Below, piece after piece: positions 55,096 to 64,000 of a DNA stretch of 64,000 nt. This DNA is from Buchnera aphidicola (Floraphis choui). Its GTDB lineage: Bacteria; Pseudomonadota; Gammaproteobacteria; Enterobacterales; Enterobacteriaceae. Location: positions 496,001-560,000 of the forward strand of contig CP140044.1 in assembly GCA_039830045.1 (NCBI GenBank). Direction: 5' to 3'. The translations under genes were made by a program, and so were the position numbers. Each line of letters begins with the position of its first letter. Position 1 is the stretch's first letter. The notes beneath the pieces were generated by a model. The model was not told the DNA's origin and made no database searches. It worked only from the letters and a program-made list of their open reading frames with translations.

Positions 55096-55608
55096 TTAAA
55101 AAGGAATATCCTCATCATCAAAATTCAAATTTTCAGAATTGTCATTCAAAGATTTTTTAGAATCATAATTCTCTTTATTATTTTTCAATATATTTTTATC
55201 TGATTCACTATGTATATTACTCTTTGAGTATCTTAATGAAGACGATTGATGATTAATATTACGATTACCTAACATTTGCATTGTTCCACCAACACTAACA
55301 ATAATTTCCGTAACATAACGATCTAATCCATTTTGATCTTGCCATTTCCTAGTCTGCAATGATCCTTCGATGTAAACTTGTGATCCTTTTTTTAAATACT
55401 CTCCTGCAATTTCAGCTAATTTATTAAAAAAAACAATTTTGTGCCATTCCGTTTTTTCTTTAATTTCACCAGTATTTTTATCTTTCCACGTTTCAGATGT
55501 AGCTAATGTAATATTAGTAACCGATCCTCCATTCTGCATATATCGAACTTCTGGATCTTTTCCTAAATATCCAATAAGAATAACTTTGTTCACCCCTCTA
55601 CTAGCCAT
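55096..55608 (-). CDS. ssb: Single-stranded DNA-binding protein
   Basis: Tetrameric OB-fold protein protecting single-stranded DNA. The start at 55608 gives [28 protein letters not shown] as in E. coli; 17 upstream residues of the longer ORF are not homologous. The OB domain ends near residue 110, followed by a low-complexity Asn/Ser/Lys linker and the acidic tip DDEDIPF that recruits partner proteins. 170 residues (E. coli 178). Confidence 0.97.
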   Translation of the reverse strand: MASRGVNKVILIGYLGKDPEVRYMQNGGSVTNITLATSETWKDKNTGEIKEKTEWHKIVFFNKLAEIAGEYLKKGSQVYIEGSLQTRKWQDQNGLDRYVTEIIVSVGGTMQMLGNRNINHQSSSLRYSKSNIHSESDKNILKNNKENYDSKKSLNDNSENLNFDDEDIPF

Positions 55609-56708
55609 AATTTTATTTTTTACTCCAACAATTTTATTAATGCTACGTATAAAATACATAAAAATTTTAATAAATTACTTACATTTCCAAAAGACATTAG
55701 GATTAATAAACTAAACTAAACAAAACAAATAATATACAAATATTATTTAATTGTTATATTTAAAACAGTACAATAAACTTTTACGAATGCAAAATTGAAA
55801 CAAGAACGAAAATAATAACATGATATTATTTATAATACAAAATATATAAATTTTAAAATTATTATTACTTATATTAAAGCATATAAATAAAATATATAAA
55901 TTTTCATAATAAAAGTTTTTCAATTATATTATTATACAACAATTAATACAGTTACTTTATAAATTTGCAAAATATATTTTTAATATTACATTTTTAAAAC
56001 ATCAATTTTATTATATTTTAAAAATATTAAACACTTAAAACTTTTAAAATATAATAAAATTAGTTTAAATAGAAACTATGTTATTAGAAAACATACAAAA
56101 TAAGACTTATTATGTACTTATAAAAGTACGTTGTATAACTATGAACGTTGCTAAAATACATACTTTATTAAAATACCTTTTATAAAATATAATAATTTAA
56201 ATACTATTAAATAAATAGTTATTGTTTCTTCAATAATTTTAAAATGGTACTTTATTATTTTAAAACATAACAACTTCATTGTCATAAAAAAACTTTTCTA
56301 TATAATTAACAAAATATAATCTATTTTCACTAAATTATATTACAATGTATAAAATGAACATCCTATTGTAATTAGAAAAACTAAGCATAAAATATATCTA
56401 TTAAATTATATTTTAATCATAAAATATAAAAATATTTTAAATAATAATTAATAAAAAATTTTAATAAGAATATTAAAAATATTAAAATTTATTAGCTAAA
56501 ATGTAAATAAATGTTATCTATAATTTTTTAAAACATTCACATACTCCAATATCATTATATCGTTAAAGTTCATTAATATTATCGAAAAATCATTTTAAAA
56601 GTAAAATATATATTTTATTTAGAATAGAACCATCAATACTTAATTTCTTACTTTAAAAATAAAATACAATTTAAAATTACCATAACTGAATTTTGGTGTT
56701 ACATTAAA
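55609..56708. other. Largest gene-free region, between ssb and dnaB
   Basis: About 1.1 kb, extremely AT-rich, between divergent ssb and dnaB. No tRNA, convincing ORF or recognisable coding remnant. In E. coli alr, tyrB, aphA and uvrA lie between these two genes, so it is likely a decayed remnant. Promoters for both replication genes must lie here. Confidence 0.6.
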
Positions 56709-58094
56709 ATGTCAGAAAAAAAAATATTTCATAATCAAATCAAAAAAAATACTATCCTTCCTCATTCTCTAGAAGCTGAACAATCTATACTAGGAGGTTT
56801 AATGCTAGATAATGGACAATGGGATTGTATATCAGAAAAAATTACAGAAAATGATTTTTTTTGTATACCTCATCAGTTAATTTTTAGAGAAATGCAATAT
56901 TTACTAGATAATGGATATCCTATCGATCTTATAACCTTATCAGAATCTTTAGAACAAAAAGGAAAACTAGAAAATATAGGAAGATTTTCTTATTTAGCAG
57001 AACTATCTAAAAATATTCCCAGTACTGCTAATATTTCAACTTACGCTGAAATAATTCGTGAATATTCTATTGTTCGCGAAATTATTCAAGTTGCACATAA
57101 AATAATACATATTGGATACAATTTAAAAGGACAAACCAGCGAAGAACTTTTAAACTTAGCTGAATCAAAAATATTTAATATTACAGAAAATCGTTTAAAA
57201 AAAAATTCTGGACCTAAAAACATAGAACAAATACTTGATTCTACCCTAAAAAATATAGAAGACTTACTCAATACGTCACATAAAGGAATCACTGGAATTA
57301 ACACAGGATACCAGGATCTTAATAAAAAAACATCAGGTCTACAACCTTCTAGTTTAATTATTATTGCTGCTCGACCTTCTATGGGAAAAACAACGTTTGC
57401 TATGAATATTTGCGAAAATATTGCAATGACCTATGAAAAACCAGTTCTAATTTTTAGTTTAGAAATGTCAGGAGAACAAATAATGATGAGAATATTATCT
57501 TCCTTATCTAGAGTAAACCAAGAAAAAATAAGAACAGGAAAATTAAACGATGAAGATTGGTCTAGAATTTCTAGTACTATAAATATTTTATTAAAGAAAA
57601 AAAACATGTACATCGACGATTCGTCAACTCTTACACCTACTGAAATGCGATCTAGATCACGTCGTATTTATCGAGAAAATAATGGACTAAGTTTAATTAT
57701 GGTAGATTATTTACAATTAATGAAAGTTCCATCACTCATAGGAAATAGAACACTAGAAATAGCTGAAGTTTCTAGAACGTTAAAAGCATTAGCAAAAGAA
57801 TTACAAGTTCCAATAATAGCACTATCACAACTAAATCGACTATTAGAACAAAGAGGAGATAAAAGACCAATCAATTCTGATTTACGTGAATCTGGTTCTC
57901 TCGAACAAGATGCTGATTTAATTATGTTTATATATCGAGACGAGTTATATCACGAAAATACAGATTTAAAAGGAATTGCTGAAATAATCATAGGAAAACA
58001 AAGAAATGGTCCAATTGGAACAATTAAATTAACATTTAATGGTAATTGGTCTCGATTTGATAATTATTCTGGGTCTGAATATCATAAAAAATAA
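56709..58094 (+). CDS. dnaB: Replicative DNA helicase DnaB
   Basis: Hexameric 5'-3' helicase unwinding DNA at the fork. 461 residues (E. coli 471). The N-terminal domain (PHSLEAEQSILGGLMLD) binds primase; the RecA-like domain has Walker A ARPSMGKTT, FSLEMS, Walker B LIMVDYLQL, and the arginine finger region IIIGKQRNGPIGT. With DnaX lacking the tau domains that normally contact DnaB, helicase coupling here is unusual. Confidence 0.97.
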   Translation: MSEKKIFHNQIKKNTILPHSLEAEQSILGGLMLDNGQWDCISEKITENDFFCIPHQLIFREMQYLLDNGYPIDLITLSESLEQKGKLENIGRFSYLAELSKNIPSTANISTYAEIIREYSIVREIIQVAHKIIHIGYNLKGQTSEELLNLAESKIFNITENRLKKNSGPKNIEQILDSTLKNIEDLLNTSHKGITGINTGYQDLNKKTSGLQPSSLIIIAARPSMGKTTFAMNICENIAMTYEKPVLIFSLEMSGEQIMMRILSSLSRVNQEKIRTGKLNDEDWSRISSTINILLKKKNMYIDDSSTLTPTEMRSRSRRIYRENNGLSLIMVDYLQLMKVPSLIGNRTLEIAEVSRTLKALAKELQVPIIALSQLNRLLEQRGDKRPINSDLRESGSLEQDADLIMFIYRDELYHENTDLKGIAEIIIGKQRNGPIGTIKLTFNGNWSRFDNYSGSEYHKK

Positions 58095-58518
58095 AATTTA
58101 AATTTAAAAAAATTAAAATAAAATATACTAATATTTTAAATTAAACAAATCAATATACAATTAATTATTTTAAAACTACACAAACAACAACTATATATTT
58201 CTAATTATAAATCATATTATAATTAGAAAAACTTTTCATTATTTATGACATCATAAAATTTAATTAAAATGATAAATCTAAGATCTATAATTAGTAATAG
58301 CTGTTTAATTCTAAAACTTTGCTAATAGAACCTTAAATTTTTTTAATGAAACATGAAAAAATTTAGTTGACAAAAAATATCTATATTATTAATATCCAAT
58401 ATTACTTATTAACATTTAGTTAATAAAAATTACTAGAAATTAAATATAAAAGAGTAAACATACTATAGTAAATCTATTTCAAAAACTTTAAAAAATATAA
58501 ATCAAGCGAAAAATAAGT
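58095..58518. other. Spacer between dnaB and gshB
   Basis: 424 AT-rich bases. Besides the promoter at 58367-58395 I see no gene or structured RNA. Confidence 0.5.
58367..58395 (+). promoter_or_regulatory. Putative sigma-70 promoter of gshB-yqgE-ruvX
   Basis: Consensus -35 TTGACA (58367-58372), a 17-nt spacer and TAATAT (58390-58395). It would give a leader of about 115 nt for gshB. Confidence 0.55.
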
Positions 58519-59472
58519 ATGAAAATAAAACTAGGAATTATAATGGATCCAATTTGTTCTATTAATATAAAAAAAGATTCTAGTTTTTCTATATTATTAG
58601 AAGCCCAAAATAGAGGGTATTCAATATATTACATGGAATTATTAGATTTATATCTTAAAAATAATCAACCTTTTTCTAAAACTAAATTATTATCACTAAA
58701 TAACGATGTAAAAAAATGGTTTTTTTTTAAGAAATCAAAAAACATTTCTTTACTAAATTTAGATGTAATTTTAATGAGAAAAGATCCTCCTATTGATGAA
58801 CAATATATGTATATCACCTATATTCTTGAACAAGCTGAAAACCAAGGTGTACTTGTAATCAATAAACCACAAAGTTTACGAGATTTCAACGAAAAATTAT
58901 TTACTCTATGGTTTCCTAAATTTATTCCTAATACTTTAGTTACTAGTGACACTTCTAAAATTCATGATTTTCTATGTCAACACAAAGATATTATAATCAA
59001 ACCATTAAATGGAATGGGTGGATTATCTGTTTTTCGAATAAAACAAAACGATCCTAATACTATGGTTATAATTGAAACCATGACTGATCACGGGAAAAAA
59101 TTATGTATATCACAAGTTTATTTACCAGAAATTCAAAAAGGAGATAAAAGAATATTAGTTATTAATGGTAAACCATTTCCATGGTGTCTAGCTAGAATTC
59201 CCAAAATAAATGAAAATAGAGGAAATTTGGCTGCAGGAGGATATGGAAAAGTACAAAAACTTACTTCATATGATTGGAATATAGCTAATTCACTTTCTGA
59301 TATACTAAAAAATAAAGGATTACACTTCGTAGGATTAGATATCATTGGAAATAAATTAACAGAAATCAATATTACTAGTCCAACATGCATACGTGAAATT
59401 GAATCTGGATGCAAAACATCTATTAGCAAAATTATTTTAGATTCTATAGAAAAACGTCTTATCAATAAATAA
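58519..59472 (+). CDS. gshB: Glutathione synthetase
   Basis: ATP-grasp enzyme adding glycine to gamma-glutamylcysteine. 317 residues (E. coli 315). KLGIIMDPI start, IIKPLNGMGGLSVFRI of the ATP-binding lysine and glycine-rich loop, GDKRILVINGKP, and RGNLAAGG are all conserved. Glutathione is the main thiol buffer. gshB-yqgE-yqgF order as in E. coli. Confidence 0.96.
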   Translation: MKIKLGIIMDPICSINIKKDSSFSILLEAQNRGYSIYYMELLDLYLKNNQPFSKTKLLSLNNDVKKWFFFKKSKNISLLNLDVILMRKDPPIDEQYMYITYILEQAENQGVLVINKPQSLRDFNEKLFTLWFPKFIPNTLVTSDTSKIHDFLCQHKDIIIKPLNGMGGLSVFRIKQNDPNTMVIIETMTDHGKKLCISQVYLPEIQKGDKRILVINGKPFPWCLARIPKINENRGNLAAGGYGKVQKLTSYDWNIANSLSDILKNKGLHFVGLDIIGNKLTEINITSPTCIREIESGCKTSISKIILDSIEKRLINK

Positions 59473-59547
59473 ACATTAACACTATTTCTTAATAAGAAGA
59501 ATTTTATTATTAATTATATTAAACTCATATAGTAACAGGAATTAAAA

Positions 59548-60117
59548 ATGAAAACTAATCTACAAAATCATCTTTTAATTGCTATGCCTAATTTACAAAA
59601 CTCATTTTTTAAACAATCTGTTATATATATATGTAAACACGATAGAAATGGAGCAATGGGAGTTATAATTAATAAACCTATCAAAAATTTAACCATAAAA
59701 AAAATTTTAAATAAATTAAAAATTAATATATCATCTGAAAATTCTACCAATAGCTTAAACAACCCCGTAATAATTGGAGGACCAATATCTGAAGATCGCG
59801 GTTTTATTTTACATTCTTTTAAAAAAAAATTTATTTCTAGTATTGTCATCTCTAAAGATATCTTTGTTACATCATCTCGAGATGTCTTAGAATATATAGC
59901 TACTCATAAATATTCTAACGATATGTTAATGACATTAGGTTATTGCATATGGGGGAAAAACCAACTAGAAAATGAAATATTAGATAATATTTGGTTAACT
60001 ACATCAGCTAATACTAAAATTTTATTTGATACTCCTTTATCTGAACGATGGACTAAATCAGCTAACAATATCGGAATAAATATGTACCAATTAACTACAG
60101 ATTTTGGACATGCATAA
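59548..60117 (+). CDS. yqgE: YqgE, UPF0301 family protein
   Basis: Conserved protein of unknown function, 189 residues (E. coli 187). HLLIAMPNLQNSFFKQSVIYICKHDRNGAMGVIINKP and IIGGPISEDRGFILHS are the family motifs. CAGGAATT precedes the start. Three bases separate its stop from ruvX, implying translational coupling. Confidence 0.94.
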   Translation: MKTNLQNHLLIAMPNLQNSFFKQSVIYICKHDRNGAMGVIINKPIKNLTIKKILNKLKINISSENSTNSLNNPVIIGGPISEDRGFILHSFKKKFISSIVISKDIFVTSSRDVLEYIATHKYSNDMLMTLGYCIWGKNQLENEILDNIWLTTSANTKILFDTPLSERWTKSANNIGINMYQLTTDFGHA

Positions 60118-60120
60118 GTA

Positions 60121-60540
60121 ATGATTATTTTATCTTTTGATTTCGGAATTAAAAGTATTGGGGTAGCAGTAGGACAAAATATCACAAAAACTGCCCAAAT
60201 TTTACCTTCTATAAAAGTAAAAAACAAAGTAATAAACTTAAAAAAATTTGAAACATTGTTTTTTGAATGGAAACCAAATTATATAATTATAGGATTACCG
60301 CTTAATATGAATGGTACTGAACAAAGTCTAACAAAACAATCAAAAAAATTTTCAAAAAAATTATTTTCACATTTTAAAATACCTATCCACTTACATGACG
60401 AAAGATTAACAACTGTAGAAGCAAAATCGATATTATTTGAAAGAAATGGATTTAAATCTTTAAAAAAAAATAAAATTGACTCACTTTCTGCTGCTATTAT
60501 TTTAGAAAGTTGGTTTTTAAATAATAAACTTATCAAATAG
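60121..60540 (+). CDS. ruvX: YqgF/RuvX, RNase H-fold nuclease
   Basis: Putative Holliday-junction resolvase or rRNA-processing nuclease, 139 residues (E. coli 138). The RNase H-fold acidic residues are in SFDFGIKSIGVAVG, and IIGLPLNMNGTEQ and DERLTTVEA follow. In E. coli the homologue is linked to pre-16S rRNA maturation. It is the last gene of the original chromosome order before the leu cluster. Confidence 0.93.
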   Translation: MIILSFDFGIKSIGVAVGQNITKTAQILPSIKVKNKVINLKKFETLFFEWKPNYIIIGLPLNMNGTEQSLTKQSKKFSKKLFSHFKIPIHLHDERLTTVEAKSILFERNGFKSLKKNKIDSLSAAIILESWFLNNKLIK

Positions 60541-60677
60541 TAAAATAAAACATAATTTTAAAAAATAATATCTAAAAACAACGTATTTTAAATTTATAAA
60601 ATTTTATATGAACGTAAAAACTATAAAATTTTTACATCCATATTTAATAATATCAATAAAAATTTTAAAAATTTAAA

Positions 60678-62231
60678 TCAAGTACAAAAAGACTTATTTA
60701 ATTTTATGTTTACCTGTTTTATTCTCCAAATATCATTTAATATATTAATCATTGCTTGTATGAAAGACTCAATCATATCTTGAGCTGTACCTACTCCATA
60801 AAATTTACGAAATTCATGTTGCACTTCAATACTAACTTTTCCAAAAGAATTATAATTTTTTTCTTTCATTACTAAAAAAAAGTTTTTTACTTTAATATTA
60901 AAAGAAGTTATTTTATTTAACGCTTTATATATTGCATATATCAGTCCATTTTTAGTGGTTATTACTTCAGTAGATAGCTCTTTTCCACACATTAATTGTA
61001 TTGAAAAATAAGATATTCCATTCGAACTTGATTTAACACTAAAATTCTTTAGTTTAAAATGTTCAAATAACTTATCTTCTAAATCAATAAAGGCTAATAT
61101 TTCTAAATCATAATCAAATACCTGTCCTTTTTTGTCAGCAAATTTTAAAAAAGAGCTATATAAATCGTCTAAATTATAATCACTATTTTCTTTGTATCCC
61201 ATATTAGACATATGATATTTAACAGCAGCACGACCTGAGCGAGAAGTTAAATTTAATTTAATTGGTTTTAAACCTATAGTTTCAGGAATTATTATTTCAT
61301 AATTTTTTTTATTTTTTAAAACTCCATCCTGATGAATTCCAGAAGAATGAGAAAAAGCATTACTACCTACTATAGCTTTATTTGAAGGGATAGAAATATT
61401 GCATATTTTACTAACTATTTGGCTAGTATTAAAAATTTCTTTATATTTAATATTAGTATGTAATTGAAAAATATCATTTCTAATTTTAATAGCCATAATA
61501 ACTTCTTCTAACGCAGTATTTCCAGCACGCTCTCCTATTCCATTAATAGTACCCTCTACTTGTCTAGCCCCTGCTTGTATAGCTGAAATTGAATTAGCAA
61601 CAGCCATTCCTAAATCATTATGACAATGTACAGATATAATAGATTTATCAATGTTAGGTACTCTTTGATATAAAGAAGTAATAATACTTTGAAATTGATT
61701 AGGAATAGTATAACCAACCGTATCTGGAATATTAATAGTTGTTGCGCCAGTTTTAATTGCTATTTCTACAATACGACATAAATTATCTAAACTTGTTCTT
61801 CCCGCATCTTCACAAGAAAATTCAATGTCATCTGTATATTTTCGTGCTCTCTTTATAGAACACACTGTCATATCTATAATTTCATCAAAAGTTTTTCTTA
61901 GTTTAGATTTTATATGTAAATTAGACGTACCTAAAAATATATGAATTCGAAAAGACCTAGCACTTTTCATTGCTTCAGCAGCTACATCTATATCTTTATA
62001 AATACATCGAGCTAAACTACAAATTTTAGACTTTTTAATATTTTTAGCTATAGTATGAGTTGATTTAAACTCACCAGGAGATGAAATAGGAAAACCTACT
62101 TCTATAATATCAACTCCTAACTTTTCCAAAGCAAAAGCTATTTTTAATTTTTTTTCTACACTTAAACTTGCTTGTAAAGATTGTTCACCATCTCGTAACG
62201 TCGTATCAAAAATAATTAATTGCTGAGTCAT
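60678..62231 (-). CDS. leuA: 2-isopropylmalate synthase
   Basis: First committed enzyme of leucine synthesis, joining acetyl-CoA and 2-ketoisovalerate. 517 residues (E. coli 523). [15 protein letters not shown] with metal ligand aspartate, the [13 protein letters not shown] metal histidines and GIGERAGN are intact, and the C-terminal regulatory domain responsible for leucine feedback is kept. TAGGAAAATAA precedes the ATG. It lies convergent with ruvX and 420 bases downstream of leuD, not upstream of leuB as in the standard operon. Confidence 0.97.
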   Translation of the reverse strand: MTQQLIIFDTTLRDGEQSLQASLSVEKKLKIAFALEKLGVDIIEVGFPISSPGEFKSTHTIAKNIKKSKICSLARCIYKDIDVAAEAMKSARSFRIHIFLGTSNLHIKSKLRKTFDEIIDMTVCSIKRARKYTDDIEFSCEDAGRTSLDNLCRIVEIAIKTGATTINIPDTVGYTIPNQFQSIITSLYQRVPNIDKSIISVHCHNDLGMAVANSISAIQAGARQVEGTINGIGERAGNTALEEVIMAIKIRNDIFQLHTNIKYKEIFNTSQIVSKICNISIPSNKAIVGSNAFSHSSGIHQDGVLKNKKNYEIIIPETIGLKPIKLNLTSRSGRAAVKYHMSNMGYKENSDYNLDDLYSSFLKFADKKGQVFDYDLEILAFIDLEDKLFEHFKLKNFSVKSSSNGISYFSIQLMCGKELSTEVITTKNGLIYAIYKALNKITSFNIKVKNFFLVMKEKNYNSFGKVSIEVQHEFRKFYGVGTAQDMIESFIQAMINILNDIWRIKQVNIKLNKSFCT

Positions 62232-62651
62232 TTATTTTCCTAAAAAATTAAATATATTACATAATATTTTATTTAAGAAATTTATAAAATACAAAAAAAT
62301 TACTATTTATTATATTCTAATAAAAAATTATATTTTATGTGATTACACACGTATTTAATATTAAAATTTTAATAATACTATTGAAAATACCATTAACTTA
62401 AAAAGTTATTTAAACTGTTTTAAACATAATCTTTAATACATAAACATCAATAATTTATATCTTATTAATATAAATTAACGGCTATGTATTAATAATCTAG
62501 TTGATACAGTAAAAACAACAATTACATAAAATTATTTAATTTATTATTAAAAAATTAATATGATTAATTGTTCTACATATATTTAGAATACAATAAAAAT
62601 AAAGTTTTTATAATTTTACTTCAAAATTTTAAAAATATTTTAAAAACATAA
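62232..62651. other. Spacer between leuD and leuA
   Basis: 420 AT-rich bases with no recognisable ORF. On Buchnera leu plasmids the replication genes repA1/repA2 and ibpA lie between leuD and leuA; I see no remnant of them. It should contain a promoter for leuA, but I cannot pin one down. Confidence 0.5.
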
Positions 62652-63263
62652 CTAATCAAAAATACATAAAAATTTAGGAATATTATTCTCATAACTTTTT
62701 ATTTTTTCAAGATTTTTCATAGTTAAATCTATATTATCCCATCCATTTAACATACATAATTTATTAAAAACGTTCATTTTAAATTTATAACATTCGTTAT
62801 TTACTATGACTTCATTATTAAATAAATTTACTGTTATAAGCGTATCAGATGATGCTTTTATTATGTCAAATAAATGTTTTATTATATCTTCAGACAATAT
62901 TATAGGTAATAAACCATTTTTAATACTATTATTATAAAAAATATTAGAAAAACTAGATGCTAAAATTACTCTAAAACCATAATCAACTAAAGCCCAAACA
63001 GCATGTTCTCTTGATGAACCACAACCAAAATTTTCTCTTGATAATAAAATTGTTGCATCTTTATAACAATTCTGATTTAAAACAAACTTCGGGTTTAATT
63101 TTTTACTGTAATTATCTAAATATCTCCAGTCATTAAATAAATGATCTCCAAAGCCAAATTTAGTAATTTTTTGTAAAAATTGTTTAGGAATAATTGCATC
63201 AGTGTCTATATTAGATATATCTAAAGGTACTACCGTTCCAATATGATGGATAAATTTTCTCAT
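62652..63263 (-). CDS. leuD: 3-isopropylmalate dehydratase small subunit
   Basis: Small subunit of isopropylmalate isomerase, partner of LeuC. 203 residues (E. coli 201). VPLDISNIDTDAIIPKQFL and NFGCGSSREHAVWAL are the substrate-binding motifs. It lies 42 bases after leuC, with ATAGGAAATT as ribosome binding site. Confidence 0.97.
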   Translation of the reverse strand: MRKFIHHIGTVVPLDISNIDTDAIIPKQFLQKITKFGFGDHLFNDWRYLDNYSKKLNPKFVLNQNCYKDATILLSRENFGCGSSREHAVWALVDYGFRVILASSFSNIFYNNSIKNGLLPIILSEDIIKHLFDIIKASSDTLITVNLFNNEVIVNNECYKFKMNVFNKLCMLNGWDNIDLTMKNLEKIKSYENNIPKFLCIFD

Positions 63264-63305
63264 TTTAATTTCCTATAAAAATGATACTTTAAATTAAATT
63301 AATAT

Positions 63306-64000
63306 TTAAAGTTTTCTAATATCTACAAAATGACCAAAAATAGCTGCACCAGCAGCCATTATAGGACTTACCAAATGTGTTCTACCTCCTCGTCCTTGAC
63401 GCCCTTCGAAATTCCTGTTACTAGTTGAAGCACAGCGTTCTTTATCATTTAAATAATCGCCATTCATAGCTAAGCACATAGAACATCCCGGATAACGCCA
63501 TTCAAATCCAGAATTAAGAAAAATTTTGTCTAATCCTTCTTTTTCTGCTTGTCTTTTTACCATTCCAGATCCCGGGACAATAATAGCTTGAACCGAATCA
63601 GAAACACGTTGATGCTGAACAATTCTTGCGATATCACGCAGATCTTCTATTCTAGAATTAGTACACGAACCAATAAAAATCTTATCAACAAATACATTAG
63701 TTAGGTGCATACCAGGTTCTAATCCCATATAATGTAGCGATTGTTCTGCACTATCTCTTTCGAAATGATCATGATAAGAATCGAGTAACGGAATAGTCTC
63801 ATCAATAGAAATAACTTGACTCGGATTAGTACCCCAAGTAACTTGAGGAGAAATAGTAGACACATCTAGTACTAATTTTTTATCAAAAATTGCATCAATA
63901 TCAGATTTTAAAGAACTCCAATATAACACTGCACGATTCCAATTTTCTTTTTTTGGAGCATATGCACGATTTTTTAAATATTTAAAAGTAATTTGATCTG
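63306..64000 (-). CDS. leuC: 3-isopropylmalate dehydratase large subunit, C-terminal part (5' end outside window)
   Basis: Aconitase-family subunit converting 2- to 3-isopropylmalate. The frame is open to the window edge (last full codon 63996-63998) and covers roughly the last 230 residues. Cluster ligands are in FIGSCTNSR and GCSMC, and [22 protein letters not shown] contains substrate-binding residues. The GTG at 63929 is internal. LeuB would be expected upstream, outside this window. Confidence 0.97.
   Translation of the reverse strand, partial: DQITFKYLKNRAYAPKKENWNRAVLYWSSLKSDIDAIFDKKLVLDVSTISPQVTWGTNPSQVISIDETIPLLDSYHDHFERDSAEQSLHYMGLEPGMHLTNVFVDKIFIGSCTNSRIEDLRDIARIVQHQRVSDSVQAIIVPGSGMVKRQAEKEGLDKIFLNSGFEWRYPGCSMCLAMNGDYLNDKERCASTSNRNFEGRQGRGGRTHLVSPIMAAGAAIFGHFVDIRKL

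Overview
The window is part of the reduced, strongly AT-biased chromosome of a gammaproteobacterial insect endosymbiont, almost certainly a Buchnera aphidicola lineage. Every recognisable protein aligns end to end with an Escherichia coli protein. Genes for regulation, repair and surface structures that lie between them in E. coli are gone. The 23S-5S rRNA unit is separate from 16S and follows tRNA-Glu. No transposase, integrase, CRISPR array or phage gene is visible.

Layout. 1-13.4 kb (mostly +): the end of lon, a shortened ppiD, the ABC pair mdlA-mdlB, the 4.5S RNA gene ffs on the opposite strand, dnaX, ybaB, htpG, adk, tRNA-Arg, folD, cysS (-) and ybeD. 13.5-17.6 kb (-): cspE and the tRNA-Glu/23S/5S operon with promoter, boxA and terminator. 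17.6-20.7 kb: tsaC-aroE (-) and def-fmt (+). 21-34.7 kb (-): the S10, spc and alpha ribosomal protein operons in E. coli order, with secY and rpoA. 35-41.5 kb (-): the str operon (rpsL, rpsG, fusA, tufA) preceded by tusDCB and fkpA. 42.4-47.4 kb: tsgA (+), then aroK-aroB-rpe-trpS (-). 48.2-55.6 kb: tRNA-Ser, prfC-deoB-deoD (-), ansA, nfuA, bioH, ssb. 56.7-60.5 kb (+): dnaB and gshB-yqgE-ruvX. 60.7-64 kb (-): leuC-leuD-leuA, a leucine cluster that many Buchnera carry on a plasmid.

How the genes work together. Most of the window builds and runs the translation machinery: 27 ribosomal protein genes, EF-Tu, EF-G, RF3, Cys- and Trp-tRNA synthetases, formylation and deformylation of initiator methionine with folD supplying folate one-carbon units, and tRNA modification by TsaC and TusBCD. 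A second theme is nutrient supply to the host: aroB, aroE and aroK for aromatic amino acids, leuA, leuC and leuD for leucine, and bioH for biotin. Chaperones (HtpG, FkpA, a PpiD remnant, Lon) and replication proteins (DnaX, DnaB, SSB) complete the set.

Most notable: (1) rpmC (L29) is out of frame at a ten-A tract and could be read only by slippage; (2) the chromosomal leu cluster runs leuC-leuD-gap-leuA, as expected if a circular leu plasmid was inserted and opened between leuA and leuB; (3) PpiD has lost its parvulin domain; (4) MdlA has Asn at both the Walker B catalytic position and the H-loop, so MdlAB looks like a one-active-site ABC exporter; (5) a seven-copy heptamer tandem repeat lies between 23S and 5S. 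I found no sign of a wholly new system; the interest lies in genome erosion and how it is tolerated.
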